Shown here in pieces: positions 21,863 to 31,728 of a DNA stretch of 64,000 nt (position 1 is the stretch's first letter; the number at the start of each line of letters is the position of its first letter). Origin of the DNA: Opitutaceae bacterium BACL24 MAG-120322-bin51 (GTDB taxonomy: Bacteria > Verrucomicrobiota > Verrucomicrobiia > Opitutales > Coraliomargaritaceae); the NCBI GenBank assembly GCA_905182435.1, contig CAJJBN010000002.1:25797-89796 (forward strand), written 5' to 3'. The notes under the pieces were generated by a model. That model saw nothing but the letters and a program-made list of their open reading frames with translations, ran no database searches and was not told the origin of the DNA. The position numbers were made by a program, and so were the translations under genes.

Positions 21863-22357
21863 CTACCTCTTCGGGTTGATCTCGCAAAAAGTCGTGACGA
21901 AGTCGCCGATCATATCGCGCAGCTCTGCTTTAATAACTTCAACCTGCTTCGAGCCGGAACTGGAGCTGCCGCGGCGGCGCATTTCAAAAACTGTCGCGAC
22001 AGTCTTTTCGCCGTTGCGATCAATCGTTACGAAATCGCGCACTCGCACGATCAACTCAAATTCACCGGAAGCAATGCGACTGGAGGTATCAATTGAAAGT
22101 TGAATGAGCGGGATATTCACCTTTGGTTGATTCAACACATAGGTATTCAGAGCGACATTACCGCGTCTGAGTTGGAGTTCCATGATATCATTTAAATCGA
22201 GACGTTCACTCGATTGAATATCAGAAGCCATGGAAGTATCCACGGTCATGTACAGCGAATAGATGCCTTTCAAATGAGCGCTGGTAGCCTCATCAACAGC
22301 GGCAGCAAATTGAGCGGAAATCAGGAACGAGAGTAACAGGCAAATACGGCGCATCAT
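21863..22357 (-). CDS. Exported protein of unknown function
   Basis: The 164-residue protein starts with MMRRICLLLSFLISAQFAAA, a clear Sec signal peptide with a likely cut after AAA. The mature part is mixed alpha/beta, with no cysteines except one near the C-terminus. It has a basic serine-rich stretch, RRRGSSSSGSKQ, in a probable loop. I do not recognise a family. It is divergent from the lipoprotein gene at 22537, and both are small envelope proteins. Confidence 0.75.
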   Translation of the reverse strand: MMRRICLLLSFLISAQFAAAVDEATSAHLKGIYSLYMTVDTSMASDIQSSERLDLNDIMELQLRRGNVALNTYVLNQPKVNIPLIQLSIDTSSRIASGEFELIVRVRDFVTIDRNGEKTVATVFEMRRRGSSSSGSKQVEVIKAELRDMIGDFVTTFCEINPKR

Positions 22358-22500
22358 AAGTCGGGAGGGTTGAGTGATTGTGAACGAAATGCAGGCTTTG
22401 CTTTTTATACAATAGCACGATCACCAATACTTAATTGCCAACAAATCTAAAACAACCCCAAAATGCTGTAGTGAATCATGCGTTAGTCTGTACGCGGCTA

Positions 22501-22529
22501 TTGACAAGCCCCCGCCCCTCACGAATCTA
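22501..22529 (+). promoter_or_regulatory. Possible promoter of the lipoprotein gene
   Basis: TTGACA at 22501-22506 lies 17 bp before AATCTA, a poor -10 match, with the start codon at 22537. The sequence CTATTGACAAGCCC is shared with the site at 7281-7294. Confidence 0.3.
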
Positions 22530-22536
22530 CACAAGC

Positions 22537-23019
22537 ATGCGTATACTCCTACTCGTCCTTTTCAGCCTCCTATGCATCTCTTGTGCTTCCACCAAGAAGC
22601 CAGTACTCACGAGCGTCGCTATCCTCGACATCAAACCACGGTATATTGAGGCCGAGGCTTTTAAACGCGCTGCGGAGTATTTGACCGGCAAAGAAAACCT
22701 CGGGGATCGAGTCATCGTTCGCACTGATAGAAGTGAACGTGCGGGCTACTATTTCGTGCTGATCCTCGACGAGCAAGTGCGCGACCTTCCAGCAGGTACC
22801 TACATCGAAGGCGAATTCTACACCCCGAAATCGCTCGATGCACAAGAGCACATCTTTCAATTGCCCTCAAAAATATCAAAGAGTAAAGAAATCTTCATCG
22901 GTTTAACAGGCGAAGACTGGCCGAATGAAAGCGACATACCTGCGGCTTGGCGCTTCAAGATTAAGAACTCAAATGGCGAGGTGCTCGCTACTAAAAAGAG
23001 CTATCTTTGGAGTTTCTAA
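22537..23019 (+). CDS. Small lipoprotein of unknown function
   Basis: The 160-residue protein begins MRILLLVLFSLLCISCAST. It has a signal peptide ending in a lipobox-like LCISC, so the cysteine at residue 16 should be lipidated. The mature part is predicted to be beta-rich, with charged patches, and I recognise no family. An in-frame start 102 bp upstream exists but would put 34 polar residues before the signal peptide, so the ATG at 22537 is preferred. Confidence 0.78.
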   Translation: MRILLLVLFSLLCISCASTKKPVLTSVAILDIKPRYIEAEAFKRAAEYLTGKENLGDRVIVRTDRSERAGYYFVLILDEQVRDLPAGTYIEGEFYTPKSLDAQEHIFQLPSKISKSKEIFIGLTGEDWPNESDIPAAWRFKIKNSNGEVLATKKSYLWSF

Positions 23020-23091
23020 AAAGAAGCCAGAAGAATCTGAAACCCGTGGCGTCTGCGCTTGCGCAGGCCAATTTGTGCGCTTCTTTGATTC

Positions 23092-24045
23092 CTAGCCGCC
23101 GCAAGCGGCGACGCCACATTGCTCGCCCATCTTAGCATATACTTCACGGCCAAGCGCGGCTTGGGCTAAAAGATCATTGTCAAATCGGATGGCGCCAGGC
23201 TTGTAAAGCGTCGCCACGCACGATCCGCCAAATGAGAAATATCCTTTGTCTGCGCCTTTTTCGACCTGAGTCTCGGCTTGGTAAGTCTGATGCATGCCAC
23301 CGACGCACGTCGCGCCAACTTCCATCACGATCATCTTACCGAACACAGCCGACGCAACCTCAGTGATCATGCGTCGATTCTCCCACAGGATTGACAGCTT
23401 ACGACGCAGCGCCAACGGGCTAACTGAGCGCAAACTGCCATCTAAAATACGAGCCGCGCCAGGTTGACCTGCCACGGGAAAGTGAAAGCGGTGGTAATCC
23501 ACTGGACACAAACGGGAGATCAACATCGAGCCGCCTTCAAATTCAGCAGCCAATTTAGCACAGCCGAGGAACTTCGCTAAATTGAAGCGCTGCCCCTTAA
23601 TATAGAAACTGTCTGCCGCACTGACGTCTGCAATTGCCAGATGCCGCCCATCCGCGGGGAACACCGCAACTGCCTCACCCACAGCAATCGGCCGCGCGCT
23701 TGGCTTAAGCTTGCGATAGAAAAACTCGTTAAAGGAAGCATAGCTATGCGCATCAGCCGCGAATTCTGCGACATCCACCGCATAGTCGCGAATGAACGGT
23801 GCCACCTTGTCGCGACTCGCAGGGCGATCCATGCGCCAGCCATACCAACGCGAAAACCACAATCGCTTCACGGCGACTGCCACCGTCAGGCGACCCAAAG
23901 GATTGCCATACGCCCAGCGCAAGAAGGCTTCGCCATAAACTGACTCGGTTTCCACCGCGCCACTATGACGATTAAAAAATTCAATTGGTGCCTCAAATTG
24001 TTCGTTCAGATTCATACCGTTAATCGATGGCTGGTCTGCGGCCAT
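23092..24045 (-). CDS. psd: Phosphatidylserine decarboxylase proenzyme
   Basis: Psd makes phosphatidylethanolamine and activates itself by cleaving before a serine that becomes a pyruvoyl group. The protein has the family segments [48 protein letters not shown] with the catalytic histidines, and [10 protein letters not shown]. The processing site is FGGSCVATL; many family members have GST here, so cysteine in place of threonine is a small departure. At 317 residues the size is normal. The start at 24045 overlaps the end of the ClC gene by 26 bp. A second ATG at 24015 would remove the overlap and is equally possible. The overlap implies co-transcription with the channel gene. Confidence 0.92.
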   Translation of the reverse strand: MAADQPSINGMNLNEQFEAPIEFFNRHSGAVETESVYGEAFLRWAYGNPLGRLTVAVAVKRLWFSRWYGWRMDRPASRDKVAPFIRDYAVDVAEFAADAHSYASFNEFFYRKLKPSARPIAVGEAVAVFPADGRHLAIADVSAADSFYIKGQRFNLAKFLGCAKLAAEFEGGSMLISRLCPVDYHRFHFPVAGQPGAARILDGSLRSVSPLALRRKLSILWENRRMITEVASAVFGKMIVMEVGATCVGGMHQTYQAETQVEKGADKGYFSFGGSCVATLYKPGAIRFDNDLLAQAALGREVYAKMGEQCGVAACGG

Positions 24046-25381
24046 ATTCTCGTTGATTCGTGTTAATTTCCTGCAGCGGCGATTCCTTCGCCTCAGTGGT
24101 GTGGAACTTAGAGACTGCTATACGCTGCGACGAATAGATGCCAGTATGCCCACTAAAGTAATAAGCGGTAAAACAGGCGACCGCGTAGTAAACAGTATGC
24201 TCAGCGCCAAACAACTCGATCCCCATCATCGTGCACGCCAGTGGCGTATTCGTGGCCCCCGCAAATACAGCAATAAAGCCGAGCCCAGCAAATAGATCGA
24301 CCGGTGCGCCCGAAAGCATTGCCAGCGTGTTACCTAAGGTCGCTCCGATGAAAAACAACGGCGTCACTTCCCCGCCCTTAAAGCCGAAACTCAATGTGAT
24401 TGCCGTCAGCAACAGCTTCCAAAACCAACTAAACGAATCGGCACCGCCCGCCGAAAAAGCCGACACAATACTCACGCCGTCTGCGTTCGGTGAATTCACG
24501 CCAAGACCGAGATAATCGGTCGTGCCCAAGCAATAACTAATGCCCAACACCAACACTGCACCGACTGCAGGAATCAGCCATTTGCGGCTAATCAACTGCT
24601 GGCTTTTTGCTTTTAAGCGATGCGACAGCGCAGCAAATCCATAACTGGCCAGACCAAAACAAGCACCAGCGAGCACTACCTTCAGTAACAACAACACATC
24701 AAACGAGATAAATGACATTGCCCCCATCGCCTCCTTTGCGGAATAGCCGATCGAATAGTGCGTGTGGTGAATTGGAAACGAAGTGCAAGTGATGTCGGCC
24801 ACCAAACTCGCAATCAAGCACGGCATCAGCGCATCATATTTAATTCGCCCAACAGCCAGCACTTCCAGGGCGAAAATTGCCCCTGTCACTGGTGTGCCAA
24901 ATACCGCGCCAAAGCCCGCGGCCATACCAGCCATTAGCAAGATGCGCTTATCCTCATGGCGAAGACCAAATTTCTTGGCGAAATAATCGGCCACACTGCC
25001 GCCCATCTGCACCGCCGTGCCCTCGCGACCAGCCGAGCCACCAAACAAATGCGTGATCACGGTCGTCACCAGCACCAGCGGTGCCATCCGAAACGGAATC
25101 CCACCGCCCGGTTCATGGATCTCATCCATGATTAAATTATTACCTGCTTCAGTGTTTTTGCCATATCGGCGGTAAAGCCAATAAATCCCGACGCCCGCCA
25201 GTGGCAGCAGGCCGAGCAGCCATAGGTTGGCCTGACGGACCTGCGTCGCCGACTCCAAGAGCCACAAAAACAGCGCGACCAGCGCGCCCACCGCCACCGA
25301 GACTGGCAACACTAGCAGCGACCAACGGATTAAGTGCCGGGCGATCCGTAATTGCTCAAATGCTAGTTTTGGAGATTCCAT
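24020..25381 (-). CDS. ClC-type chloride channel/antiporter
   Basis: The 453-residue polytopic membrane protein has the ClC selectivity motifs: GSAGREG with the gating glutamate, [19 protein letters not shown], and [19 protein letters not shown] near the C-terminus. It lacks the C-terminal CBS domains seen in some ClCs. The conserved proline after GREG is a threonine. The family moves chloride, in many bacteria in exchange for protons. The gene overlaps psd downstream. Confidence 0.92.
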   Translation of the reverse strand: MESPKLAFEQLRIARHLIRWSLLVLPVSVAVGALVALFLWLLESATQVRQANLWLLGLLPLAGVGIYWLYRRYGKNTEAGNNLIMDEIHEPGGGIPFRMAPLVLVTTVITHLFGGSAGREGTAVQMGGSVADYFAKKFGLRHEDKRILLMAGMAAGFGAVFGTPVTGAIFALEVLAVGRIKYDALMPCLIASLVADITCTSFPIHHTHYSIGYSAKEAMGAMSFISFDVLLLLKVVLAGACFGLASYGFAALSHRLKAKSQQLISRKWLIPAVGAVLVLGISYCLGTTDYLGLGVNSPNADGVSIVSAFSAGGADSFSWFWKLLLTAITLSFGFKGGEVTPLFFIGATLGNTLAMLSGAPVDLFAGLGFIAVFAGATNTPLACTMMGIELFGAEHTVYYAVACFTAYYFSGHTGIYSSQRIAVSKFHTTEAKESPLQEINTNQREYGRRPAID

Positions 25382-25700
25382 CGGAAAATACTACCGGAAG
25401 GCAACGATCCGTGGTTGCCACTGATGAAAATGAGGTCGCGCCATGCGTGGCAAAGACGAAGCATTGCGCTTCACCGTCGATGACGCTGCGGATAATTTGC
25501 ATAAAATATACATAATTAGATGAATTGCTTGGCTTGAAACGCCCCGCCTGTAAAGCCTCCCCTTACATTTGCCGGATATCGGTGCGCGAAATCAATATTT
25601 TGCGCAGCAGAAATACCCGAAATAAATTACGATTAGGCCTTGATCTTTCGCATGCGCACCCATTTATTTCTCCGCTTTCACTTTCAACCAATAGCACACC
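25382..25700. other. Divergent intergenic region, no gene seen
   Basis: This 319-bp stretch separates the divergent ClC gene and the small basic protein gene. It probably holds both promoters, but I found no convincing boxes and no repeats. Confidence 0.5.
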
Positions 25701-25862
25701 ATGTCACAACACAACAGTTTCAGAGCAACCACCGGCGGCGGCGGTAAGAAAAACAGAACAGTCCTCAAGCGTTTCGAACGCGTGGACCTACTCCGCGAGC
25801 GCGGTGAGTGGAAAGAAGGCGATCGCGTGATCGGCATCAAAAAGACCAAGCCAGCTGAATAA
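25701..25862 (+). CDS. Small basic protein, Chlamydiae/Verrucomicrobia type
   Basis: This 53-residue protein starts MSQHNSFRATTGGGGKKNRT and continues with VLKRFERVDLLRERGEWKEG, ending in a lysine-rich tail. It is strongly basic and has a glycine stretch at residues 12-15. The pattern S..KRFERV.LL...G.W..GDRV matches a short family I know from Verrucomicrobia and Chlamydiae annotations (small basic protein, unknown function). Its basic nature and conserved helix suggest RNA or ribosome binding, which is inference. A strong terminator follows 25 bp downstream, so it is a monocistronic, probably well-expressed gene. Confidence 0.85.
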   Translation: MSQHNSFRATTGGGGKKNRTVLKRFERVDLLRERGEWKEGDRVIGIKKTKPAE

Positions 25863-25883
25863 TCCTTTCGATTTATTTTTTAA

Positions 25884-25915
25884 AAGGCCCTTCCTTTATC
25901 GGAAGGGCTTTTTTT
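25884..25915 (+). terminator. Rho-independent terminator of the small basic protein gene
   Basis: The stem GCCCTTCC / GGAAGGGC around loop TTTATC is followed by seven T. Confidence 0.92.
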
Positions 25916-25935
25916 GTGCCTGGCGGGGGCCATTC

Positions 25936-26010
25936 GGGAGGGACGACCTCCGTGTCGTCCGCAATACCCCTAAACTCGTGCAACTACGGTCCGCCCGGAG
26001 GCGGACCCTC
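25936..26010. repeat. GGGAGGG-hairpin repeat, inverted pair with two different stems
   Basis: The forward copy has its head at 25936-25942, stem GGACGAC / GTCGTCC and loop CTCCGT. The inverted copy at 25988-26010 has stem GGTCCGC / GCGGACC and loop CCGGAG. The two are separated by about 27 bp and lie between convergent genes. Confidence 0.85.
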
Positions 26011-26041
26011 ACAAAAATCCCATCAAGTGACTATTAACCAC

Positions 26042-26078
26042 AAAAAAGCCCGGCGTCCACATCGTGAAGGCCGGACTT
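26042..26078 (-). terminator. Rho-independent terminator of gpmI
   Basis: On the minus strand AGTCCGGC / GCCGGGCT (one G-T pair) is followed by six T. It starts about 22 bp after the gpmI stop. Confidence 0.85.
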
Positions 26079-26099
26079 TGTGATTAAAATGTGTCTGCC

Positions 26100-27677
26100 T
26101 TACTTGAGCAGGCAGTTGCCTGTCATCGACTCAGGTTGTTCGAGGCCCATCAGCTCAAGAATCGTTGGAGCGATGTCGCCCAGTGCGCCGCCATCAGCAA
26201 TCGCACGTCCCTTGCAGGCTCCACCGTAAACAACGATCTCGACTGGGTTGAGTGTGTGCGCGGTGTGCGGGCCGTTGTTCTCTGGATTCCAGAGTTGATC
26301 AGAGTTGCCGTGGTCCGCGGTGATCAGCGCATGACCACTCACATCATCCACCGCATCGAGTAGGTCTTGCACGCAGCCGTCCACGATCTCACAAGCCTGG
26401 ATGCAGGCTTCGATCACACCTGTGTGACCGACCATGTCAGGATTTGCGAAGTTCACTACGACTAGACCATACTTGCCAGACTTGATCGCTTCGACTGCCG
26501 CATCGCGGATGCCATAAGCCGACATTTCTGGCTTCTCATCATAAGTCGCGCAATCTTTGCGGCTGGGGATGAGTGCACGGTCTTCGCCGGGGAACGGCTC
26601 TTCGCGGTAATCGTTGAAGAAGAACGTAACGTGCGGGAATTTCTCAGTCTCAGCGCAGCGGAACTGAGGGATACCTTTATCAGAAATGTAGCTCGCAAGG
26701 ATATCCTTCATCTTCTCAGGTTTAAAGAAGATGATGTTATCGCACAGACCCTTTTGGTATTCGCTCAAGGTCGAAAAGTGAATGTCGAGCTTTTCGCCAC
26801 GATCAAAGCCGTCGAAGTCGTCTTGAATGAAGGCGCGAGTCAACTCACGTGGACGGTCGCCACGAAAGTTGCAGAAGATCACAGAGTCGCCCGTCGCAAT
26901 GGTCGCAACGGGCTTGCCATCGGCATCGAGCACAGCGGTCGGCGGGCAAAATTCGTCGCCCTTGGTGCCAGGCGTCTCAGGATTGTCGTATTGGTATTGG
27001 ATGCCCGCTTCAGCAGACGTGGCAGTGGTCTCGATGTTGCGACCGGTGAGGCAGTCGTATGCACGTTGCACACGATCCCAGCGGTTGTCGCGGTCCATCG
27101 CCCAGTAGCGACCAGACAGCGATGCGATCTTGCCAAGGCCGATCTTCGCCATTTCGGCTTCGGCTTCTTTGATGAACTGCTTGCCACTAAATGGCCCAGT
27201 GTCGCGACCATCCGTAAAGGCATGCACGTAGAGTTTTTCGATGCCCTCGTCTTTGGCAATGCGGATCAGGCCGTAGAGGTGATCCAGCATCGCGTGCACA
27301 CCTGCGTCGGATACGAGGCCCATGAGGTGCAGCGCAGTGCCCTGCGCCTTAGCATTGGCAAGCGACGCCTTAAAGGTAACACTATCCTTCACCGAGCCGG
27401 TTTCGATGCCCTTGTTAATGCGGACGAGCTCTTGATCTACCACGCGACCCGCACCGATGTTTTGGTGACCGACTTCGGAGTTGCCCATTATACCGACTGG
27501 CAGGCCCACATCGAGCCCACATGCCATAATCTCAGTGCGAGGCCACTCGGCGGTGAGGCGATCCGCGCAAGGTGTCTTGGCAAGCTTTACCGCGTTATAG
27601 GGGTCTTGCTCCGAATTATGATTCTCTCCCCACCCGTCGCGGATAATAAGGACTACTGGTTGATAGGATTCAGACAT
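26100..27677 (-). CDS. gpmI: 2,3-bisphosphoglycerate-independent phosphoglycerate mutase
   Basis: The 525-residue enzyme interconverts 2- and 3-phosphoglycerate with two manganese ions. The N-terminus has the metal site [11 protein letters not shown]. The phosphoryl-accepting serine is S67 in [17 protein letters not shown]. Further signatures are [35 protein letters not shown] and [11 protein letters not shown], which hold the remaining metal ligands. All are intact and the size is normal. It has its own terminator. The exchanger gene starts upstream on the same strand. Confidence 0.97.
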   Translation of the reverse strand: MSESYQPVVLIIRDGWGENHNSEQDPYNAVKLAKTPCADRLTAEWPRTEIMACGLDVGLPVGIMGNSEVGHQNIGAGRVVDQELVRINKGIETGSVKDSVTFKASLANAKAQGTALHLMGLVSDAGVHAMLDHLYGLIRIAKDEGIEKLYVHAFTDGRDTGPFSGKQFIKEAEAEMAKIGLGKIASLSGRYWAMDRDNRWDRVQRAYDCLTGRNIETTATSAEAGIQYQYDNPETPGTKGDEFCPPTAVLDADGKPVATIATGDSVIFCNFRGDRPRELTRAFIQDDFDGFDRGEKLDIHFSTLSEYQKGLCDNIIFFKPEKMKDILASYISDKGIPQFRCAETEKFPHVTFFFNDYREEPFPGEDRALIPSRKDCATYDEKPEMSAYGIRDAAVEAIKSGKYGLVVVNFANPDMVGHTGVIEACIQACEIVDGCVQDLLDAVDDVSGHALITADHGNSDQLWNPENNGPHTAHTLNPVEIVVYGGACKGRAIADGGALGDIAPTILELMGLEQPESMTGNCLLK

Positions 27678-27711
27678 AAATGGTGTGTTGGAATGAAAAT
27701 ACTAGAATTTG

Positions 27712-28726
27712 TTAAAAAAGATAGCCAAATTGAGACAGGCCGGAAATCGACAGAATCGCAAGGTATAGAAAAAGCAAGAGCACACCTTCACGTCGGCTGA
27801 CGATATGTCCGCTCTTAAAGATCCATAGCAGCAGCACTGAAAGTAGCACCAGTGCGGGGAACTCGATCAACAGTAATTCATCGTACACATCCATACCGGC
27901 AAAAGCCGACACACCACCACCGATCAAGAGCATATTAAACAAGTTCGAGCCCACGATATTACCAGCACACAGATCGCCATGCCCCGCGCGCACCGCCGCG
28001 ATCGAAGCCGCCAACTCTGGCAAACTCGTGCCAATCGCCACGATCGAGAGCCCGATAAACAGATCACTGATGCCCACCCGAGTCGCAATCTCGACGCTGC
28101 ACCCAACCAGAAAATCCGCGCCCAAGGCCAACGCTCCCGCGCCAAGCGCAACAATCAACAAAGCCTTGCCCGTCGATTGTATGCTGCAACCCGCTCAGCG
28201 CCTTCGACGAACTCATCGGCAACTGCTTGAGAGTCCTGCTGCTTGGCACCACGCACCATATAGACCAGATAGGCCACCGTCAGCGCCAAGCAAGACCATG
28301 CCCTCAAGGCGATGAAATCCACCGCCAAGCGCAAACACGGCTAAATAACAGCGTGACCAAAATCAGAATCGGCACCTCGCGACGAATCAGACGTAGGTTA
28401 ATCTTCAGCGGCGATATAATCGCCGCGACACCGAGTATCAGGCCGATATTGGCGATGTTACTACCGAGGATATTGCCCAACGCGATGCCGGGATTGTCCT
28501 CAGCGGCTATCAGCGAGGTCGCCATTTCAGGCATCGAGGTCGCAATCGACACCACAGTTAGGCCAATGACCACGGGATTGATCTTCAAGTTACTCGAAAT
28601 CGCCACGGCGCCATGGGTCAACCAATCGCCGCCGAAAGCCAGCGCGACAAATCCCACCAACATTACAGCTAAGAGTGCCCATAGTGGGAAATTTAAATAC
28701 GGAAGACTGAAAAGTGCGAGTGTCAT
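27712..28726 (-). pseudogene. CaCA-family Na+/Ca2+ exchanger-like protein, at least three frameshifts
   Basis: The first part (28726-28340) has the alpha-1 repeat with [20 protein letters not shown] and [16 protein letters not shown]. The last part (28190-27712) has the alpha-2 repeat with [19 protein letters not shown] and [16 protein letters not shown]. These two inverted repeats form the ion-binding core of YrbG-type calcium/sodium antiporters. Between them, the loop can be read only by changing frame near 28337, 28285 and 28185; it includes AYLVYMVRGAKQQDSQAVA. Three shifts in about 170 bp is heavy for sequencing error but both transport repeats are perfect, so both explanations stay open. 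The gene ends about 35 bp upstream of gpmI on the same strand. Confidence 0.85.
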
Positions 28727-28879
28727 TGGATTTTAAAAGAAAGGCACGGCAGCTGCCTGATCGAGCCCAGTCTAACAAGCGCGAAAGCTAAACATCTGCG
28801 AGAAAATTCTGTGTGCTTGACTTGAGGAGTCAAAAAAACACACTGCGCCGTTTTTACATCGCCCTCGGTCTCTAATATC

Positions 28880-31708
28880 ATGGCTCTAGACCTCAAAAAT
28901 ACGCTCAACCTCCCAGAAACCGCCTTTCCAATGCGCGGTAACCTCGTGGAACGCGAGCCCGCTCGGATTGAGCACTGGGAAAAACTCGATCTTTACGGCA
29001 AAATTCAAGCTAAGAATGCCGCCGGTAAGAGCTTCATTTTGCACGACGGCCCACCGTTCACCAACGGCGACCTGCACCTTGGTCATGCCCTCAACAAGAC
29101 GTTGAAGGACACCATCTTACGTTTCAAATGGATGCAGGGCTACAACGCTCCTTACATCCCAGGTTGGGACAGTCATGGCCTACCGATCGAGCACAAAGTC
29201 TCCCGCGAACTGCAAGAGACTGGCCGCACTGACTACACCGCACTCGAAGTGCGTGAAGCCTGTGCAAAATTTGCTGACAAATATCGTCTAAGCCAGCGCG
29301 AACAATTCAAACGCCTTGGAGTGTTAGCCGATTGGGACAATGAATATTGGACGATCCACCCAGAATACGAAGCGACTGAACTCGAAACTTTCGCCAGCTT
29401 CGTAGAAAAAAATATTGTTTACCGCAGCAAGAAGCCGGTTTACTGGTCGATCCCTTGCGCGACCGCTCTGGCCGAAGCTGAGATCGAATACCGCGACCAC
29501 AAGAGCGTGTCGATCTATGTAAAGCTCGCCCTCTCCCCTGAAGCACTCAAGGCACTCGCGCTCGAAGAGCCCGCTTCGGTGCTGATATGGACCACCACGG
29601 CATGGACTTTGCCCGCCAACATGGCAGTCTCTGTGAATCCTAAGATCGAATACAGCGCGATCAAGACCAGCAACCAAGGCACGATCATCGTCGCCACGGC
29701 ACTACGCGATGCGGTTATCGAAGCCTGCAACCTCGAAGATGCCGAAACGATCAACACTTTCCTCGGCACCGCGATGGAGAAGCTCGAAGCGCGTCATCCA
29801 TTCATTGACCGCCCAAGCCCGATCCTACTGGCCGACTATGTCACTACAGAAAGCGGCACCGGTTGCGTGCACACTGCGCCTGGCCACGGCCAGGATGACT
29901 ACATCACTGGCATCAACAACGGCATCGAGGTGTATTGCCCACTCGATGACAACGGCTGCTACGTCGACGATGGCCAAGTGCCCGCCGAACTCGTCGGCCT
30001 CTCCGTGCTCGAAGACGGTAAAATCAGCGATGCCAACCGCGGCGTCCTTAAGATCACCGCTCAAAACGGCTCACTGATTGCCAAGAAGACCATCACCCAC
30101 AGCTACCCGCATTGCTGGCGTTCGAAAACCCCCGTGATTTTTCGGGCAATGGATCAATGGTTCATCGCACTCGACAAGGGTGGCGATCGTAAGCTCGCAC
30201 TCGACGCACTCAAAGATGTGACCTTCATTCCAGCTTGGGGTGAGAAGCGTATCCGCGCCGCAGTTGAGAACCGTCCAGACTGGTGCATCAGTCGCCAGCG
30301 CACATGGGGCGTGCCAATTCCTGCCTTTTACAATGAAGACGGCGAAGCATTCATCGACGCCGACGTCATCCGTGCCATCGCCAAGAAGGTCGCAGTCAGC
30401 GGCACCAACATTTGGTTTGAGCAAACAGCTGCAGAGCTGCTTGAAGGCATCACTTTGCCAGCAGCTTGGCCTGCAGCGGATCAACTCAAATCTGGCACTG
30501 ACACACTCGACGTCTGGATCGACTCCGGCACAAGCCACCGCGCCGTGCTTCAGAAGCGAGCCAACCTGAGCTGGCCTGCAGACCTCTACCTTGAAGGTAG
30601 CGATCAACACCGCGGCTGGTTCCAAAGTTCGCTCTGGACTTCAGTCATTGCCGACAAGGCAGCACCGTATAAGACTCTACTGACTCACGGTTTCGTCGTG
30701 AAGGAAGACGGCACCAAACTCTCGAAGAGCGACGGTGCGGCACGCCCACTCCCCGAATGGATTCAAAGCTACGGCGCAGACGTCGTGCGCCTCTGGATCT
30801 GCTCGCAGGACTACCGTAATGATGTGCCAGTCTCCGATAAGATCGTGCGCAATGTTTCGAACAGCTATCGTAACATGCGCAACACCCTGCGCTTCCAGAT
30901 CAGTAATCTGTTCGACTTCGACGCAGCCACCGATGCGGTGCCACTCGCAGACCTCAACGCGATCGACAAGTGGGTGCTCGACGAGCTCGCACAACTCGTG
31001 CGTAAAGTCACCGAAGCCTACGAAGCTTACGAATTTCACCGCGCATTTAAGGATATTATTGATCCGTTCTGCGCGAATGTGCTTTCGGCCACTTACCACG
31101 ACATCCTCAAGGATCGTCTCTACACTTGTGCACCCAATGATCCGCTCCGCCGCTCTTCACAGACAGCGATCAGCATCATCTTCAGCGTATTCACACGCTT
31201 AGTCGCTCCATTGATACCGCACACTGCGGATGAGGCATGGAGCTATGCCCAAAACGATAGCGACTTTACCGACGAGCCAATCGCACTCAGCGACTGGCCG
31301 TATGTGGACAGCGCATGGGATCAGCCAGAAGTCGCCGCCGACATCAGCGCCTTACGCACCTTCCTCTCCGAAAAGCTCAACGATGGTCTGGAACAACTGC
31401 GCCAAGATAAAGCCATTGGACAGAGTCTCGACGCGAAAGCAACGATCACTGGTTCGCTCAGTGATCCAGAATTCGCTCGCCTCAAACAATATGAGTCCGA
31501 TTTACCAGAACTCTTTATTCTTTCACAGGTTACTGTGACCGAAGACTCAACAGCCACCGAGCTCACAGTCGAAGTCGCTCATGCCGATGGCGTACGCTGC
31601 CCACGTAGTTGGCGCTGGGTGCCTGCGCTGGTCGAGACCGATACTTGGGGCGCTGTCTCCCCTCGCTGCGCTAAAGTACTTAAACAAGTTTTACATTCTA
31701 CTAAATAA
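28880..31708 (+). CDS. ileS: Isoleucyl-tRNA synthetase
   Basis: IleS charges tRNA-Ile. At 942 residues it is full length for the bacterial-type enzyme. The class I HIGH motif is HLGH at residues 66-69, and the KMSKS loop is KLSKS at about 613-617. The editing domain contains LIWTTTAWTLPANMAVSV and the catalytic core has YIPGWDSHGLPIEHKV. The C-terminus has two cysteines spaced as a partial zinc site (CPRSW...SPRC). Codon use and frame are normal. It is the first gene of a co-directional group with the dksA-like gene (20 bp gap), lspA and nudC; ileS-lspA linkage is common in bacteria. Confidence 0.97.
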   Translation: MALDLKNTLNLPETAFPMRGNLVEREPARIEHWEKLDLYGKIQAKNAAGKSFILHDGPPFTNGDLHLGHALNKTLKDTILRFKWMQGYNAPYIPGWDSHGLPIEHKVSRELQETGRTDYTALEVREACAKFADKYRLSQREQFKRLGVLADWDNEYWTIHPEYEATELETFASFVEKNIVYRSKKPVYWSIPCATALAEAEIEYRDHKSVSIYVKLALSPEALKALALEEPASVLIWTTTAWTLPANMAVSVNPKIEYSAIKTSNQGTIIVATALRDAVIEACNLEDAETINTFLGTAMEKLEARHPFIDRPSPILLADYVTTESGTGCVHTAPGHGQDDYITGINNGIEVYCPLDDNGCYVDDGQVPAELVGLSVLEDGKISDANRGVLKITAQNGSLIAKKTITHSYPHCWRSKTPVIFRAMDQWFIALDKGGDRKLALDALKDVTFIPAWGEKRIRAAVENRPDWCISRQRTWGVPIPAFYNEDGEAFIDADVIRAIAKKVAVSGTNIWFEQTAAELLEGITLPAAWPAADQLKSGTDTLDVWIDSGTSHRAVLQKRANLSWPADLYLEGSDQHRGWFQSSLWTSVIADKAAPYKTLLTHGFVVKEDGTKLSKSDGAARPLPEWIQSYGADVVRLWICSQDYRNDVPVSDKIVRNVSNSYRNMRNTLRFQISNLFDFDAATDAVPLADLNAIDKWVLDELAQLVRKVTEAYEAYEFHRAFKDIIDPFCANVLSATYHDILKDRLYTCAPNDPLRRSSQTAISIIFSVFTRLVAPLIPHTADEAWSYAQNDSDFTDEPIALSDWPYVDSAWDQPEVAADISALRTFLSEKLNDGLEQLRQDKAIGQSLDAKATITGSLSDPEFARLKQYESDLPELFILSQVTVTEDSTATELTVEVAHADGVRCPRSWRWVPALVETDTWGAVSPRCAKVLKQVLHSTK

Positions 31709-31728
31709 CACCCCACACTATTCTATCA

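Noticed and set aside
26631..27800. Long plus-strand open frame (389 codons) opposite gpmI
   Set aside because: gpmI on the other strand has all catalytic motifs; the frame opposite is a shadow created by its codon use.
28813..28850. Hairpin upstream of ileS as a T-box leader
   Set aside because: Only a 6-bp stem is seen and the T-box consensus is absent; T-boxes are not typical of this phylum.
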